Shown here: piece by piece, positions 47,497 through 58,450 of the stretch
Numbering within the stretch: the stretch's first letter is position 1
Layout of the letters: each line of letters starts with the position of its first letter
From: Cryptomeria japonica
Lineage: Eukaryota; Streptophyta; Pinopsida; Cupressales; Cupressaceae
Assembly (NCBI RefSeq): GCF_030272615.1
Contig: NC_081407.1
Span: 435,336,730 to 435,400,729 of the forward strand
Direction: 5' to 3'
Length of the DNA stretch: 64,000 bases
The notes under the pieces: generated by a model
The model's database searches: none
Told to the model about the DNA's origin: nothing
The model's input: only the letters and a program-made list of their open reading frames with translations
Translations under genes and position numbers: made by a program

Positions 47497-48420
47497 TCAT
47501 GGTTTGAACTTGTGATTATAACTTCGACACATTCTTTGCTGATATACCTTTAAATGATCAAAGGCATTTTGTTTTCGTTCATGGATCAATTCTAACTCTT
47601 TCAATCTGGATACTCTTTGTTCTTCATCGAGGATAAGGCCTTTTAATGATACTCGTAGAGATAGTATCTCTACTTCTAGTGGGAGTATTACTTCTGATCC
47701 ATAGACAAGAGAGAAAGGTGTGGCACCTATTGGTGTGCAGATACTAGTACGATAGGCCCATAGAGCAGGGTTCAATTGAATATGCCAATCTTTGCTAGCA
47801 TCATTTACTGTCATTTTGAGGATTTTTAGAATGGTTTTGTTTGATGCTTTTGCTTGCCCATTCCCTTGTGTATAGTAGGGTGTTGAAAATCTGTGTTGGA
47901 TCTTGAATTTTTCACATAGGTCTTGTACATCCTGATTCTTGAACGACCGCCCATTATCAGTGATAATGGTCATGGGTATGCCATAGCGACATATGATGTA
48001 GTTCAAGATAAATGCAACAATTTGTTTTCTGCGATATTGATGAGAGGTACTGCCTCAGCCATTTTGCGATATATTCTATAGCGACAAGGATGCATTTGTG
48101 ACCATTGGATGAAGAAGGATTTATCTTTCCTGCTAGATCAAGACCCCATTGGCAGAAAGGCCAAGATGTTGCCAAAGCTTGAAGTTCTTGTGCTGGTGCA
48201 TGAATCAAATTCCCATGGATCTGACATTGTTTTCATGTTTTAGCTATCTGAAAAAGAATCTCTTTCCATAGTTGGCCAATAATAGCCCAAGTGTATAAGT
48301 TTTTTCAAAAGGGTAAGACCACTTGAATGAGTGCCACAAATGTCATTATGGACTCCATTTAAAGCCTTCTCAGATTCTGCTTGCTCGAGACATCTTAAAA
48401 GAGTACAGTCTAGACCTCAT
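47497..48420 (-). pseudogene. integrase of the minus-strand Tat-type element
   Basis: HHCC zinc region about 48420-48230 (HNDICGTHSSG, YYWPTMERD, CKQCQIHG with one stop). Core from 48208: FCQWGLDLAGKINPSSSNGH (first Asp), a frameshift near 47990, TIITDNGRSFKN (second Asp) and TPYYTQGNGQAKASNKTIL. The catalytic Glu of the usual GQAE is Lys here. The tail (WAYRTSICTPIGATPFSLVYG) continues to 47497. Such an integrase would be inactive even without the frameshift. Confidence 0.88.
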
Positions 48421-48519
48421 TTAAAAAGGGTATCCGTGACGAGAGTTTAATGGGAGGATTGGTGAATAAAGTTTCTCTTTTGGTTCTTTGATAAGTTAAG
48501 AGGGATGATATTATCTTTC

Positions 48520-49080
48520 AAGTATGTGTAAGTTTGGCCATAGTGGGAGGAATCATGCCCAACAAGGTGACAGATAGTTTGGGAATCAGGAAAATTATGT
48601 GCAGGGTAAAACAACTCTTCCACCAAGAATTCGTAACGCTCTTGATTTTCCTATGTCTAAAGTAGAGAAGCAAGTGTTGCCATGGCATCTGCTGCTTTGT
48701 TGTCATTCCTTGGAATCTGCTGAAATGTTATTTCACCAAATTATTTCTTGACATCATAAACCATATTTTTATAAGGTATTATCTTTTCATCCTTTGTTTG
48801 GTAATCTCATTGATTTAATTGATGATGAGCTGAGAGTATCCAAAGACCTGTAGCTATGTAATGTTACATTCTATAGCCATGTTGATACCTACAACCAAAG
48901 CTTCATATTCTACTATGTTATTGGTGCATGGAAAGCTTAATTTGTACGCTTTTGGATTTGTATGACCTTGTGGTGCGATGAATAGAATGTCTGCTCCTAA
49001 TCCATGTTGTGTTTCATTATTGATGCCTCTCCTGGACTGATATTCAGGTGATGTATTATAAGATCTAGATCGAACCCTGG
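48520..49080 (-). pseudogene. archaeal-type RNase H of the minus-strand element
   Basis: Decayed frame with the 'YKLSFPCTNNIVEYEALVVG' region around 48950-48890 and 'LQVFGYSQLII' near 48840, where the usual Asp of GDSQ is Tyr. The end reads DAMATLASL near 48690-48670. Stops and frameshifts are present. Confidence 0.7.
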
Positions 49081-49095
49081 AATGTCTGCATATGA

Positions 49096-49990
49096 CTATC
49101 TTTTGATTTGCCTCCTTTTGAAGAGTTCCAAATATTTTCGCACTTTGTGGTCTGATAGAGAGATTGTTGGATGTAGATCAATTGTGCCAATGTTAACTAC
49201 CCCTGTTGGTTCTATCAAGATAGATGATCTTTCTTGATAGTGTTCAAGTAAAGTGTCAAATCTCCCATCTTTTGATTCCTCGAGGAGGTTTTCATCGTTA
49301 GATGCATCCTTTCTTTTTACTTTTTTGTGGTCTAATGTTGCCAATGAATGGTTTTCAGCAGTATACCTGATATTGTTTTCTTTATTTTTACTTTTACGAC
49401 TAGGAGATTTGACACCCACTTGACTTGAAAATACGTTAGCGAAATCCCTGGTGGAAGTTGTCATGGGTTCGATTGCATTAAGATATAAGGATATGGCATG
49501 ATCATTAGGAAAGATATCAATGGTAGTATGTCTTTGATTTTCCCAGTCTATAGGTTTAGGATGGATTAGAGGGAAAGGATCTTCAGTTTGAATTGTTTCA
49601 AAGATATTAGGGGTCATGATAGAGATGTCAGAGCTTTCAACATGTATTTCCATGTCTAGAACGATACTCTTGTCAGAATGACCTCTTGCAGGTAACTCCT
49701 GATTGTCCTTGATTAAGTCCAAATTAGCCAAATGTGATTCTAATTCAAGTGGGCTAGTTCCTAATGTTTGTCCTGCATACACATGAACTAAATCGACTCC
49801 TACATCTTATTCTTCCCTTTCAATTTCAAGTTGCTCTTGTTTGTTTTTCCATGATAGTGAATATTCTCCATTTCCTCGATCTCTTAGCTACATTTTTTTT
49901 TCCAAACTTGACAAAATTGAGGCAAATGATTTCTCTTTGGATTGTGTGCTTGAGGATGTTGCCTCTCTGTTATGTGGAACAATGAACTCT
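49096..49990 (-). pseudogene. polyprotein linker of the minus-strand element
   Basis: The frame 49782-49096 aligns with the region between G-patch and RT in the other Tat element: NDHAISLYLNAIEP with NDEAIIDFLELWDN, ENHSLATLDHKKVKRKD with ENHTVALFDPTKVKPED, and RSSILIEPT with RSTILIEET. It ends at KYLELFKRRQIKR, close to where RT should begin; the deletion joins it to the second RNase H. Confidence 0.75.
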
Positions 49991-50019
49991 TGAGCTGGTT
50001 TTGGATTACTACAATATTA

Positions 50020-50440
50020 CAATGGATTTGAGTCTACTGAGATCGTGATTTCCTACCCATTGTATGAAAATTTTAGGCACTGATGACATGTTGATGGAAT
50101 AGCCTATATGTCATGTATCCATGGTCTTCCCAAGAGTATGTTGTATGATAAATCCAAGTCTAGAAATTGGCATGATGTGTCTTTCTGCAAAGGTCCCACT
50201 TTGATGGGTAATATCACAATCCCTTTAGAGGAATGCTCTTCTTCATCATATGCTTTGAATATGATCTTTTTATGAGGATCAACCACATCTTCAGAATAAC
50301 CTAGAGAAGTACAAGACTCAATGAGCAAATGTTTAAGCCAACTCCCCCATCTATTAGGACATGTTTAATGAGCATTCTATGAATGAGGACTTCAATTTGC
50401 AAGGAAGCATTATGGGGATGTTGCAAGGAATCAATGCTTG
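50020..50440 (-). pseudogene. protease of the minus-strand element
   Basis: The minus strand shows decayed active-site sequence near 50350, then DPHKKIIFKAYDEEEHSSKG and [13 protein letters not shown] (50328-50104), collinear with the protease at 29.9-30.2 kb. The G-patch that should follow is not recognisable. Confidence 0.75.
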
Positions 50441-50444
50441 GATA

Positions 50445-50895
50445 TGAAGGAGATGGGCTTTGAATATGATCCTCTGAAATAGGTTTGATGGCAATTATGG
50501 ATATCCCTTGGCACTAATACATTTGGACTAGATTTTTGACTGAGGTTTCCGACGGAGAAGGTATATTGTGGCCAAATTTGATTTTTTTTTGAAAAAATGC
50601 TTGCATTCATCGTAATTCCGATGAAAATTTCCCATTTGGTTTCGACAAAGAAGGCATTAGCAATGAGAATTTTATTTTTTCCAAAAAAGTGCTCAAGTTC
50701 GTCGTAATTTCGATGACAATGGCCATTATAAGTTAAAAAAGAAGAAGAGGGGAATTCATTTGTATTGTAAATTTCCTGCATAGGCGTCCGTGGTGACTTC
50801 AACCCCCAACAACATCAAACCCGTGTCGAAGGCATTTGTGACATTACTTGCAATCCCGTGTAGGAGGTAGATTCAAATTGCCCAATTTTTTAATT
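50445..50895. other. undetermined sequence between the Tat element and the PPR fragment
   Basis: Two imperfect copies of a block with TCGTAATT-CGATGA are seen (about 50608-50640 and 50701-50725), about 90 bp apart. The minus-strand frame 50802-50431 has no recognisable domain. Confidence 0.4.
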
Positions 50896-50938
50896 TCATG
50901 TTGCAAAAAATATACATGTCATGGTTAATTGTCCTAGT

Positions 50939-51667
50939 TTAATCTCGTAAAACCATAGAACTGTGATTGAGGAGTGAGCGTTCAATTTTGTAGTAGCAAT
51001 CCCTTCCTCCCATATACGTGCATGTTGATTGTTCACATGAGATAACATCTCTTTGCGGCATCGTATCAAACAATTCACGAGCCTTGTCCATGTTTCCACA
51101 TTTTACATTCATGTCAAGCAGGGCATTTGCAAGTACAACACCTAATAAAATTCCTCTATCCGTTATGCTTTGATGGATGTCCATACCTTGTTCCAAAGCT
51201 CCCATTTTTGCACACGCAGGGAGGATGCTAGCAAAGGTTGTGGAATTTGGCTTTATGCCTTCCAATTTCATTTGCTTGAAAGTGTCTAAAGCCTTTTCGA
51301 CAAAACCATTTTGTGCATATCCAGCAATCGTTGCAGTCCACGAGACAACATTTCTTTCAGGAATTCTATCAAATAGTTCACGTACCTTGTCTATGCTTCC
51401 ACATTTTGCATACATGTCTACCAGGGCAGTTGCAACTACAACATTTGACAAAATTCCTCTATCCTCTATGCTTTGATGAATATCCATACCCTGTTCCAAA
51501 TCTCCCATTTTGGCATAGGCAGGGAGGATAGTAGCAAAGGTCATGGAATTTGTCTTTACACCTGCCGATTGCATTTGCTTGAAAGTTTCTAAAGCCTTCT
51601 CAACAAATCTATTTTGTGCATATCCGGCAATCATTGCAGTCCAAGAAACCACATTTCTTTGAGGCAT
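50939..51667 (-). pseudogene. PPR protein (PLS subfamily) fragment
   Basis: Plant pentatricopeptide-repeat RNA-binding proteins of this type act in organelle RNA editing and processing. The frame has tandem PPR units: MPQRNVVSWTAMIAGYAQN, TFKQMQSAGVKTNSMTFATI, then VATALVDMYAKCGSIDKVRELFDRIPERNVVSW and a second similar set ending NALLDMNVKCGNMDKARELFDTMPQRDVIS. It covers about two P-L-S cycles. Homology begins abruptly at the first codon (51667) and breaks near 51010, so both the N-terminal repeats and any E/DYW end are missing. No stop lies within the repeat part. It may be a truncated duplicate or a recently broken gene. Confidence 0.8.
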
Positions 51668-51813
51668 ACAAATAAGTGAATTTGATATTCAAAACTATCT
51701 ACAATGAATTCAATTCTTGTCCATTAGTCATTTATGTTTGTAATAAGCATCTTTCTTTGTTTTTCTTAATCTTTATTCATAGTTATGTGCATATTTCACA
51801 TTCTATAATTAGG

Positions 51814-53506
51814 TGTAGCGTCGTAAATTGTACGCACTTGCTAGGGTTGTACAATTTCACACCTAGTTTAGCACCCGCCTTGGCGCATTTTGCATTTTGC
51901 ATTGCATTTCCCCTTAGCACTTAATTAATTAAATTAATTAGGTCTAAGGTCCTATTTTATCATCTCCCACATCATAAAGTTGGGCCCTTTCATTAAAGTG
52001 TGCCCTTTTCATTTTATTCCTCCTATACATCATTTAATCAAAAACCCTAATTAGGTCCTATTTTGAACTTGGGGGCTTGGTTTTGGGGGTCAAAACATCT
52101 CGAAATCACCTGTAACTTCGGGATTCTCTCTAAAATCATCATATCCGACGGCCCTAAAAATTTGGTGAAAAGTTGTCTGGACCATGGCGCCCGGAAAGGA
52201 CCATGGCGCCCGGAGTGCACATGGTCCCGGACATTTTTCCCGAAATTTTAGGAGCGCGATCCAATCATAAAATAAAGCTTAACCCCAAGAAATTGGCGAG
52301 ATATTCAATCTCTAGGTCAGCCAAAAGTCGAAATTAAGACCTAGGGTTTCATATATAAGAGCTCTCTTTCTTCATTTGAAAGGATGGAAATTTTGGCTTT
52401 CGAGGGACCTTCTATGCAGCGAAAGAGTAGATCTTTGAAGACTTCAACAACATTCAACATCCTTCTATCAAGCATTTATCAATTTCATTCATCCATTTAG
52501 GGCTTGGAAGACATGGAAGAACAATAGGAGATTACCGACTGAAGATTGGCTTGTACTCCTCCCTTGAGGGTTGGGCATGATTTCATGTTGTTTTCATGTC
52601 TTTGCATAAGCTTCAATATATCCTTTATTCATGCTTTAGATCACTTTGCATCTTGATTTAGAGCATTTACATTATCATTTACAAGCAATTAGGGTTTACT
52701 TTCTAGGTTGCTCTAGTTTGCTTTCTTGCATTTAAGGACCTTGCACACACACTAGGTCTGCACACAGAATACATTTTACAATACAACTTGGCTATTCGTG
52801 GAGGTGGAAATCACTGAAGCGGGGGTTTGACTAAGGAAAAACCCTATATAGCCGCCCAAACACCTTTTCAGATATAAGTGTAGGTTTCGGGACTCGGACG
52901 ACGCCGCAAGTTACAGATCCGGAAGAAGCAGACAGAGACCAAACAACACACCAAATTTCAGAGCAAAAGACCAAGATAGGGGCATGGGGCGCCCCGGTCC
53001 TACTAGGACAGGGGCGCTGGGCACCCCGGTCCTGCCAGGACAGGGGCGCTGGGTGCCCTGGTTCTCCTGACAGACAGCATTTTCAGCCTTTTTGATAGCT
53101 TTTCCAGAGTGCAAAAATAGCAGTTTTCGGAGCAATTTTAGGGGCAGAATCAGGACAGTGGCGCCCGCGCCCCCGTCCTGAACATTTTCAGTCAGATTTT
53201 AACTCTGGGTACGCATTTGCATTCTTGTCTTATCCTTGTATTTACAACTTTCCATTGTTTAAGTTCAATTCTACAATCTTGTCATTAGTTCGTACTTGCA
53301 CTTTGGCGTTAGGGATTGAACTTGCATCATTTCATCTTTCAATTGCAACAAAGGAATAGAAATCGTAATAGGTAGCCCATGGCTGTCTCTTTCACAAGAA
53401 GAAGTAGCCAATTGTGTGATACCTCTAGGCTCTTTCGTGTTCCGTAATGTGTGTCAAAAGGTAGGATTAGGGCATGTTAACCTAGTCTCACTTTTTCCCC
53501 TACACA
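51814..53506 (+). repeat. 5' LTR of the non-autonomous element
   Basis: TATATAAG at 52352-52359 is the likely promoter. A 19-bp motif with CCATGGCGCCCGGA is duplicated at about 52183-52217. A ~33-bp unit around GGACAGGGGCGCTGGG is repeated two to three times at about 52975-53065. These GC-rich blocks stand out in an AT-rich window. Confidence 0.92.
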
Positions 53507-53509
53507 TTT

Positions 53510-53526
53510 TGGTGAACCCGACGTGA
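53510..53526 (+). promoter_or_regulatory. primer binding site of the non-autonomous element
   Basis: TGGTGAACCCGACGTGA, 3 bp after the LTR end. Identical over 17 bases to the site at 24999-25015 of the Tat-type element. Confidence 0.88.
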
Positions 53527-53602
53527 ATCTATCATTGCTTCCTCTTGCATTGCATTTTTTAGATCTAGATCTAGATTTAGTGTGTTTTCATTTCATTTTC
53601 AT

Positions 53603-53631
53603 TAAAAAGAAAAAAAAAAAAAAAAAAAAAG
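53603..53631. repeat. A-rich tract
   Basis: A run of about 20 consecutive A, preceded by AAAAAG, lies between the primer binding site and the ORF. Confidence 0.9.
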
Positions 53632-53676
53632 TGTGTTTCTTTGCATTGTGTGTTTAAAATTTTATGCAATTTCAAA

Positions 53677-56600
53677 ATGTCAGATTTTTATTTGCAAGAT
53701 GTTCATATTTGTGATGATTATGAGTTAGATGAAGCTTTAGATGAATTTTTGAAACCTAAATGTACCAAACCTTCATTTTACCAAAAACTCATAAACATTG
53801 TTACTATGCCATTTCGTTGTGATGAGAAAGATAAGTCGAATGATTCCTCTCAAGGGTACATTCCTATCAGCTCTTCCACTAAATCTAGTAACATGGTTGT
53901 TTTCAATGATCCCCTCTATGAAGAGATATCTCCTTTTGAATCAAAAGATAAACCTTTTAATAGATATGATCATGCTTTGTTGAATGATGCCCTTGATGCC
54001 TTTGTGTCCCCTAAAAAACACTCCCTTCATGAGGATCCTTTTGTGCAAGAAGATGACATTATCCCTACATTTCCTAGTGATGGCCTTTCCTTTTCCAACA
54101 AAATTCCCACTAGAGATGATGAATTAATGGTAAATGCTTACCCTTCTCCTAAAGTTGGTCTTACCCATAAGCATCCCTTAGAGAAAGAAGATGAAATAAT
54201 AAGCAATTTCCTTAATTCTCTCTCCCCTATCGAACATATTTTGAGGAAAGAGGATGAGTTTAACACATCTATTGATGCTCTCCCTCCTAAGGATGCAGAA
54301 TTAATAAACAATGTTATCTCCTCTCCCGAAATTGACAACACTTCAAACATTCCTTTCAACAACCTCACTATTTGGGATGAACCATTAGAAGAAGGTATAG
54401 ATTATTCTCTACCCCTAGCCAAAGGGGATGAAGTCAAGATTAAAAACTCCCTTGAGAGTTTCTCACCTTCCTTGAATCTCAATTATTCTCCCTCTAAAAA
54501 TAAAGCATCTCCCTCTCCTCAACTTGGTTCTACTCATATGGAAACCCTAGCTCAAAGCAAAATGGTTAACATCTCTTTCAAAGATCTCCCTCTCAAAAGT
54601 GAGACTTTAGAGAGTAATGTTGATCCTTCTCCTAGAGAGTTTATTCCCCATGTAGATCCTTTGATGATAGAGGATGATATGACCTTTCCTAGTATTACTC
54701 TTCCTACTAGAACATCAATGCCTACCCCTTGTCTCTCTCCTAAAATTGATTTAATCTGTGATAAGATTTTAGTGCAAGAGTAGACTATCAATAATTCTTC
54801 CAACACTTTTGTTCATTCCTCTAAACCATCCTCAATCAATTTGATACATGTGAATGAAACACCTAACAAACCTCTCTTCACTGTCCAAGGTGCTTGTCCT
54901 TCTCAAAATTCTCAACCTCTAAATAAGCCTATCTTAGTGGTTCAAGGTGGTTATGCTAATGATTCTTTTTGCACTCCTAAGAAACCGGTTATTACTGTGC
55001 AAGGAGGTTATTCCTCTAAGAGCCCTTATGAGTATGCTAAGCAATTGACTAGAGAGAGTTATCATGTGGTTGCCCATACTTATAATACTAGAAACAATAG
55101 GCAACCTAATCCTCCTCCAGTTATCCCAACTTCACTTCCTCCTTCCCAACTGATTCTTCCCCAAGCTCCACGTATTTCACAAGTTCTTGGTAAGGAATAT
55201 GATCTCATAGAACAACTTAAAGCTACCCCTGCTAAGATATCCCTTTGGGATTTGATCCAAACTTCTTCCGCTCATCATGGAATGTTACAAGATGCCTTGA
55301 AAGATTTGAATGTTCCTCCACCTAATACATCTAGTAATATAGTGTCTTTGGTTAACTCTATGATGAATCCTAAAGCTCAAATTGTGTTTACTCAAGATGA
55401 GTTGCCTACTAGTGAAATTCAACATCAATATGATCCCTTGATGATTGTGGTTATCATAAATGACACTGCTATAAGACGAACACTGGTAGATAATGACTCT
55501 GGCCTTTATGTGTGTAGCATTAATCTATTGCATAAGATGAATGTGGATACATCCCTTATTGAGCCAGACTCTCGTCCCATTCGAGGCTTTGATAATGTGG
55601 CTAAGTCTTCATTAGGTATTATCACCTTACCCATCACAGTGGGACCCGTTACTTTGCCTACTCCTATCCATGTTATGTCAGGAAATCTAACATACAACTT
55701 GTTATTAGGGAGACCTTGGATTCACGGTATGCAAGCTGTCCCCTCTACATTGCATAGACAAGTTAAATTCATTTATAACAATAAGACATATACCTTGATA
55801 GGTGATACTAATTTTCAAGATTGTTTGCAAACATCTAAGCCTTCCTCTTCTAGTAATGACTCTTTGAACAAGATACCTATGGATGAATCCTTACCCTCTG
55901 ATAATCAAAATTCTTTGGATGAGTCTGAAGCTCCTGAAGAAGATCCTTCTCGACTTGAGTCTACACATGAAAAGGCTTTTGATCCTGAGAAGGTTCTTGC
56001 AGAAGACGATTGGGGATCCCTTGATTTTAATCCCACCTTTGTAGGCGAATATAGGGTTCCTCCTAGAGATCTTAAAGGTAAAGAGAAGGAAGAAACTAGA
56101 GATCAATCAATCTTACCTGAACCTATGAGCAATAATTTTGTGGCCGCTTCTCAAACTTCTTCTCCTCACACCTCTAATTATGAAGAGCTTGATTCTTTGT
56201 CTTATGAAAAACCACCTTCTCTTCCTGAAATGGCTGATCGTTATGGTCATGGTTTTCGCATTTTTGCTAAGCATGGGTATCATGGAAATGGTTGTGGCGC
56301 TCATGAACAAGGGATAAAAGTTCCTCTAGAGACTAATTTTCACAATTATGCCTTTGGACTCGGCTATAATCCCTGCAAACGTACCAAAGCATCTAAAAGA
56401 CCATCTCTCAATGTGAATGCTATATTTAGTAGTGATGATGATCTCACTTCAACTAAATCATCTTCTACTTCTATCAACTCTCATTCCCCTCATAAGGAAA
56501 TCTTGGCAATGAACAAATCTCTTTATGAATCCCCTCAAATTTCTAAATCCACTTATGAATCTTTATCTCCTATTCATCATAAAGTCCTTTCCTCTAGGGA

Positions 56601-56760
56601 TAAGGCTCTAATAAATTGCACTCATCCCTCTTCTAAGATTTCATGTGACTTTCCTTCTTCAATCTTTATCATTTTATACATGTTCTTGATCTCACTTATA
56701 GTTGAGCATTTAACATGTCATATTCAAATACCTCATTTAGTCTATCATGTCTTTAAATAA
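53677..56760 (+). CDS. PR/G-patch polyprotein of the non-autonomous element (one in-frame stop)
   Basis: One frame of about 1027 codons, starting MSDFYLQDVHICDDYELDEA and interrupted only by TAG at 54781-54783. The first ~368 residues are acidic and repetitive (recurring PLxxEDE, SPK and LPT patterns) with no gag or zinc-knuckle motif. Then come repeated VQGGY/VQGAC motifs, and a retropepsin-like domain near 55430-55740 with TLVDNDSGLYVCSINLLHKM (normally Asp-Asn-Gly-Ser; here the Gly is Asp) and [16 protein letters not shown]-patch-like motif lies at about 56230-56370 (GFRIFAKHGYHGNGCGAHEQG). The C-terminus is hydrophobic (IFIILYMFLISLIVEHL), perhaps a membrane segment. Relation to the Tat protease is clear; the N-terminal function is unknown. 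Confidence 0.82.
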
Positions 56761-58434
56761 CATTAATGGCTATTATGTTGCTCATCATTATGTGACATTG
56801 GTAGCTCATTTACTGGGGGCTCATTGTCATTCATGATGGTACAATTTCAAGTGCAATTATATTTTTTGAAGCAACATAATAGCCTAATTTTCTTGTTCCT
56901 ATGGGGACAAGAGTGATTTCATACATCTCTTCTTTTGCTTATGTCCAAATCTCTCCCTAGAAGATTGTGTAAGTCCTTCTCATTGTCCTTATCCTTGGGA
57001 GGCAATGATCTTTCCTTATTTTTATCTAAGGATCCACTTTTTCCTATTTTGTGGATGGTGTGGACTTTATTACTTGATGTTATGCCTTGTACGCATTTGT
57101 TGTTGTTTGTTCAAGGGTTCTCTCTTACAAGAGGTGTAAGTCCTTGACTACAACCTCTTTTGAACTTGGTAAAATACATCCATAATGAATTCACTCTCCT
57201 AATTGGGTTAAATGGAGCGTCATCCTTCATTAAGAATCACTTTCACCTCGCAAAATAAGGAAGTATTGCATTCTTATTCTCTTCTTTGTCTTATTCTAGA
57301 AGATGTTATATTTGTCCAGGACAATTCCTCTTGGAGATAGGTGTCTTTTGTACAAAGATCTCTTCTCCTCTAAGGATCTCCTTTACACATATTACAAGAA
57401 ATCCCTTTTCAACTATCTTATCCTTGCTTAAAGAGTGCAAAACTCTCTTGCTTGGATCTATGACATTGTTGCATTTTTGGGGTATCTTCTTTTGTAATGA
57501 AGGTAGGTATCCTTGTTCTACTTTGCTTATGACATAAACATTACACTTTTTGAGCAATGGGTCATTCTCGGAACCAAAGCACAGACTCTTAAAGCGAGAT
57601 GTCTCCATTTTTCTTTTATGCAAGGTGATTATTCTCAGAACCAGAGCACAGACTCTTAGAGTGAGATGTCATGCTTTTGTACTATACATATACAGGTTGT
57701 AGCATACTCGAGCATAGACTCCTATGAGGTGCTTCTAACCTCACTTACACACACATGCACGAGGTTGAATGGAACTAGCAGCATAAAGCTAGACTTTCTC
57801 ACTCTCCTCCCTTACATGGATCACCTAGACAGACTCTAGGGGCTAGTTTTCCATGTCCTTTTCCCATGGATCACCTAGACAAGATCTAGGGGCAAGAAGT
57901 CCATGTTTTCTCTCTCACTATTCTTCTCATGGATCACCAATGTGTGTATTCATGCTTTTTTCCTTTCTTTTCTTCTCTTTGCATTTTGTTTCCATTTACA
58001 TCCTTCATCTTGTGTTAGAGAACTCTCAAACCCTCACACTCCTTGTTGTGTTGGAATTGAGATTTAGTCCTCTTTCTTACCAAATGATTCTCCATTAGTT
58101 TTTGATCTCATATCAAATCTTCTTGTGAGCATTTGTCATCAATATTCTTTAACAATTCGAAGTGGTAAACATGATACCCTGTTTCAACTCACTAGAATTA
58201 GCAAGCCGAAACAGGGGGGGGCATATAGCTACCCTCAAATTTTCATCACCTTCCTTAGTAAGCATTAGGTGATTTTGTGATCTAACGTGTGTTTTGTAGG
58301 GTGCGGTTCCTAACTATGTACTGCAAATACCGCTGGGGGCTTCATTTGACAGACCTATGGATATATCCTTTTTCAAATAATGTTTACTTTTTTGTACTTT
58401 AGCTTGCATATGCACGTAGTGTTCATATGACCGC
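56761..58434 (+). other. non-coding 3' region of the non-autonomous element
   Basis: No domain seen. A ~75-bp segment with ACCA(A/G)AGCACAGACTCTTA occurs twice (near 57571 and 57640), and GGATCACCTAGACA...CTAGGGGC occurs twice (near 57818 and 57867), with a third shorter GGATCACC near 57934. Confidence 0.6.
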
Positions 58435-58435
58435 T

Positions 58436-58450
58436 AAAGTGGGGGCTAAA
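58436..58450 (+). other. polypurine tract of the non-autonomous element
   Basis: AAGTGGGGGCTAAA immediately before the 3' LTR start; interrupted by CT but in the correct position. Confidence 0.7.

Larger units (their letters stand above)
44356..50440 (-). mobile_element. minus-strand Tat-type Ty3/gypsy element, RT region deleted
   Basis: From right to left: protease (about 50440-50020), linker (49990-49096), second RNase H (about 49080-48520), integrase (about 48420-47497), a ~2 kb non-coding 3' region, polypurine tract (45464-45476) and 3' LTR (44356-45463). RT and the first RNase H are missing between about 49096 and 49080. Gag and the 5' LTR are absent. Similar at every retained domain to the element at 14.3-38.6 kb, but not identical. 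Confidence 0.82.
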
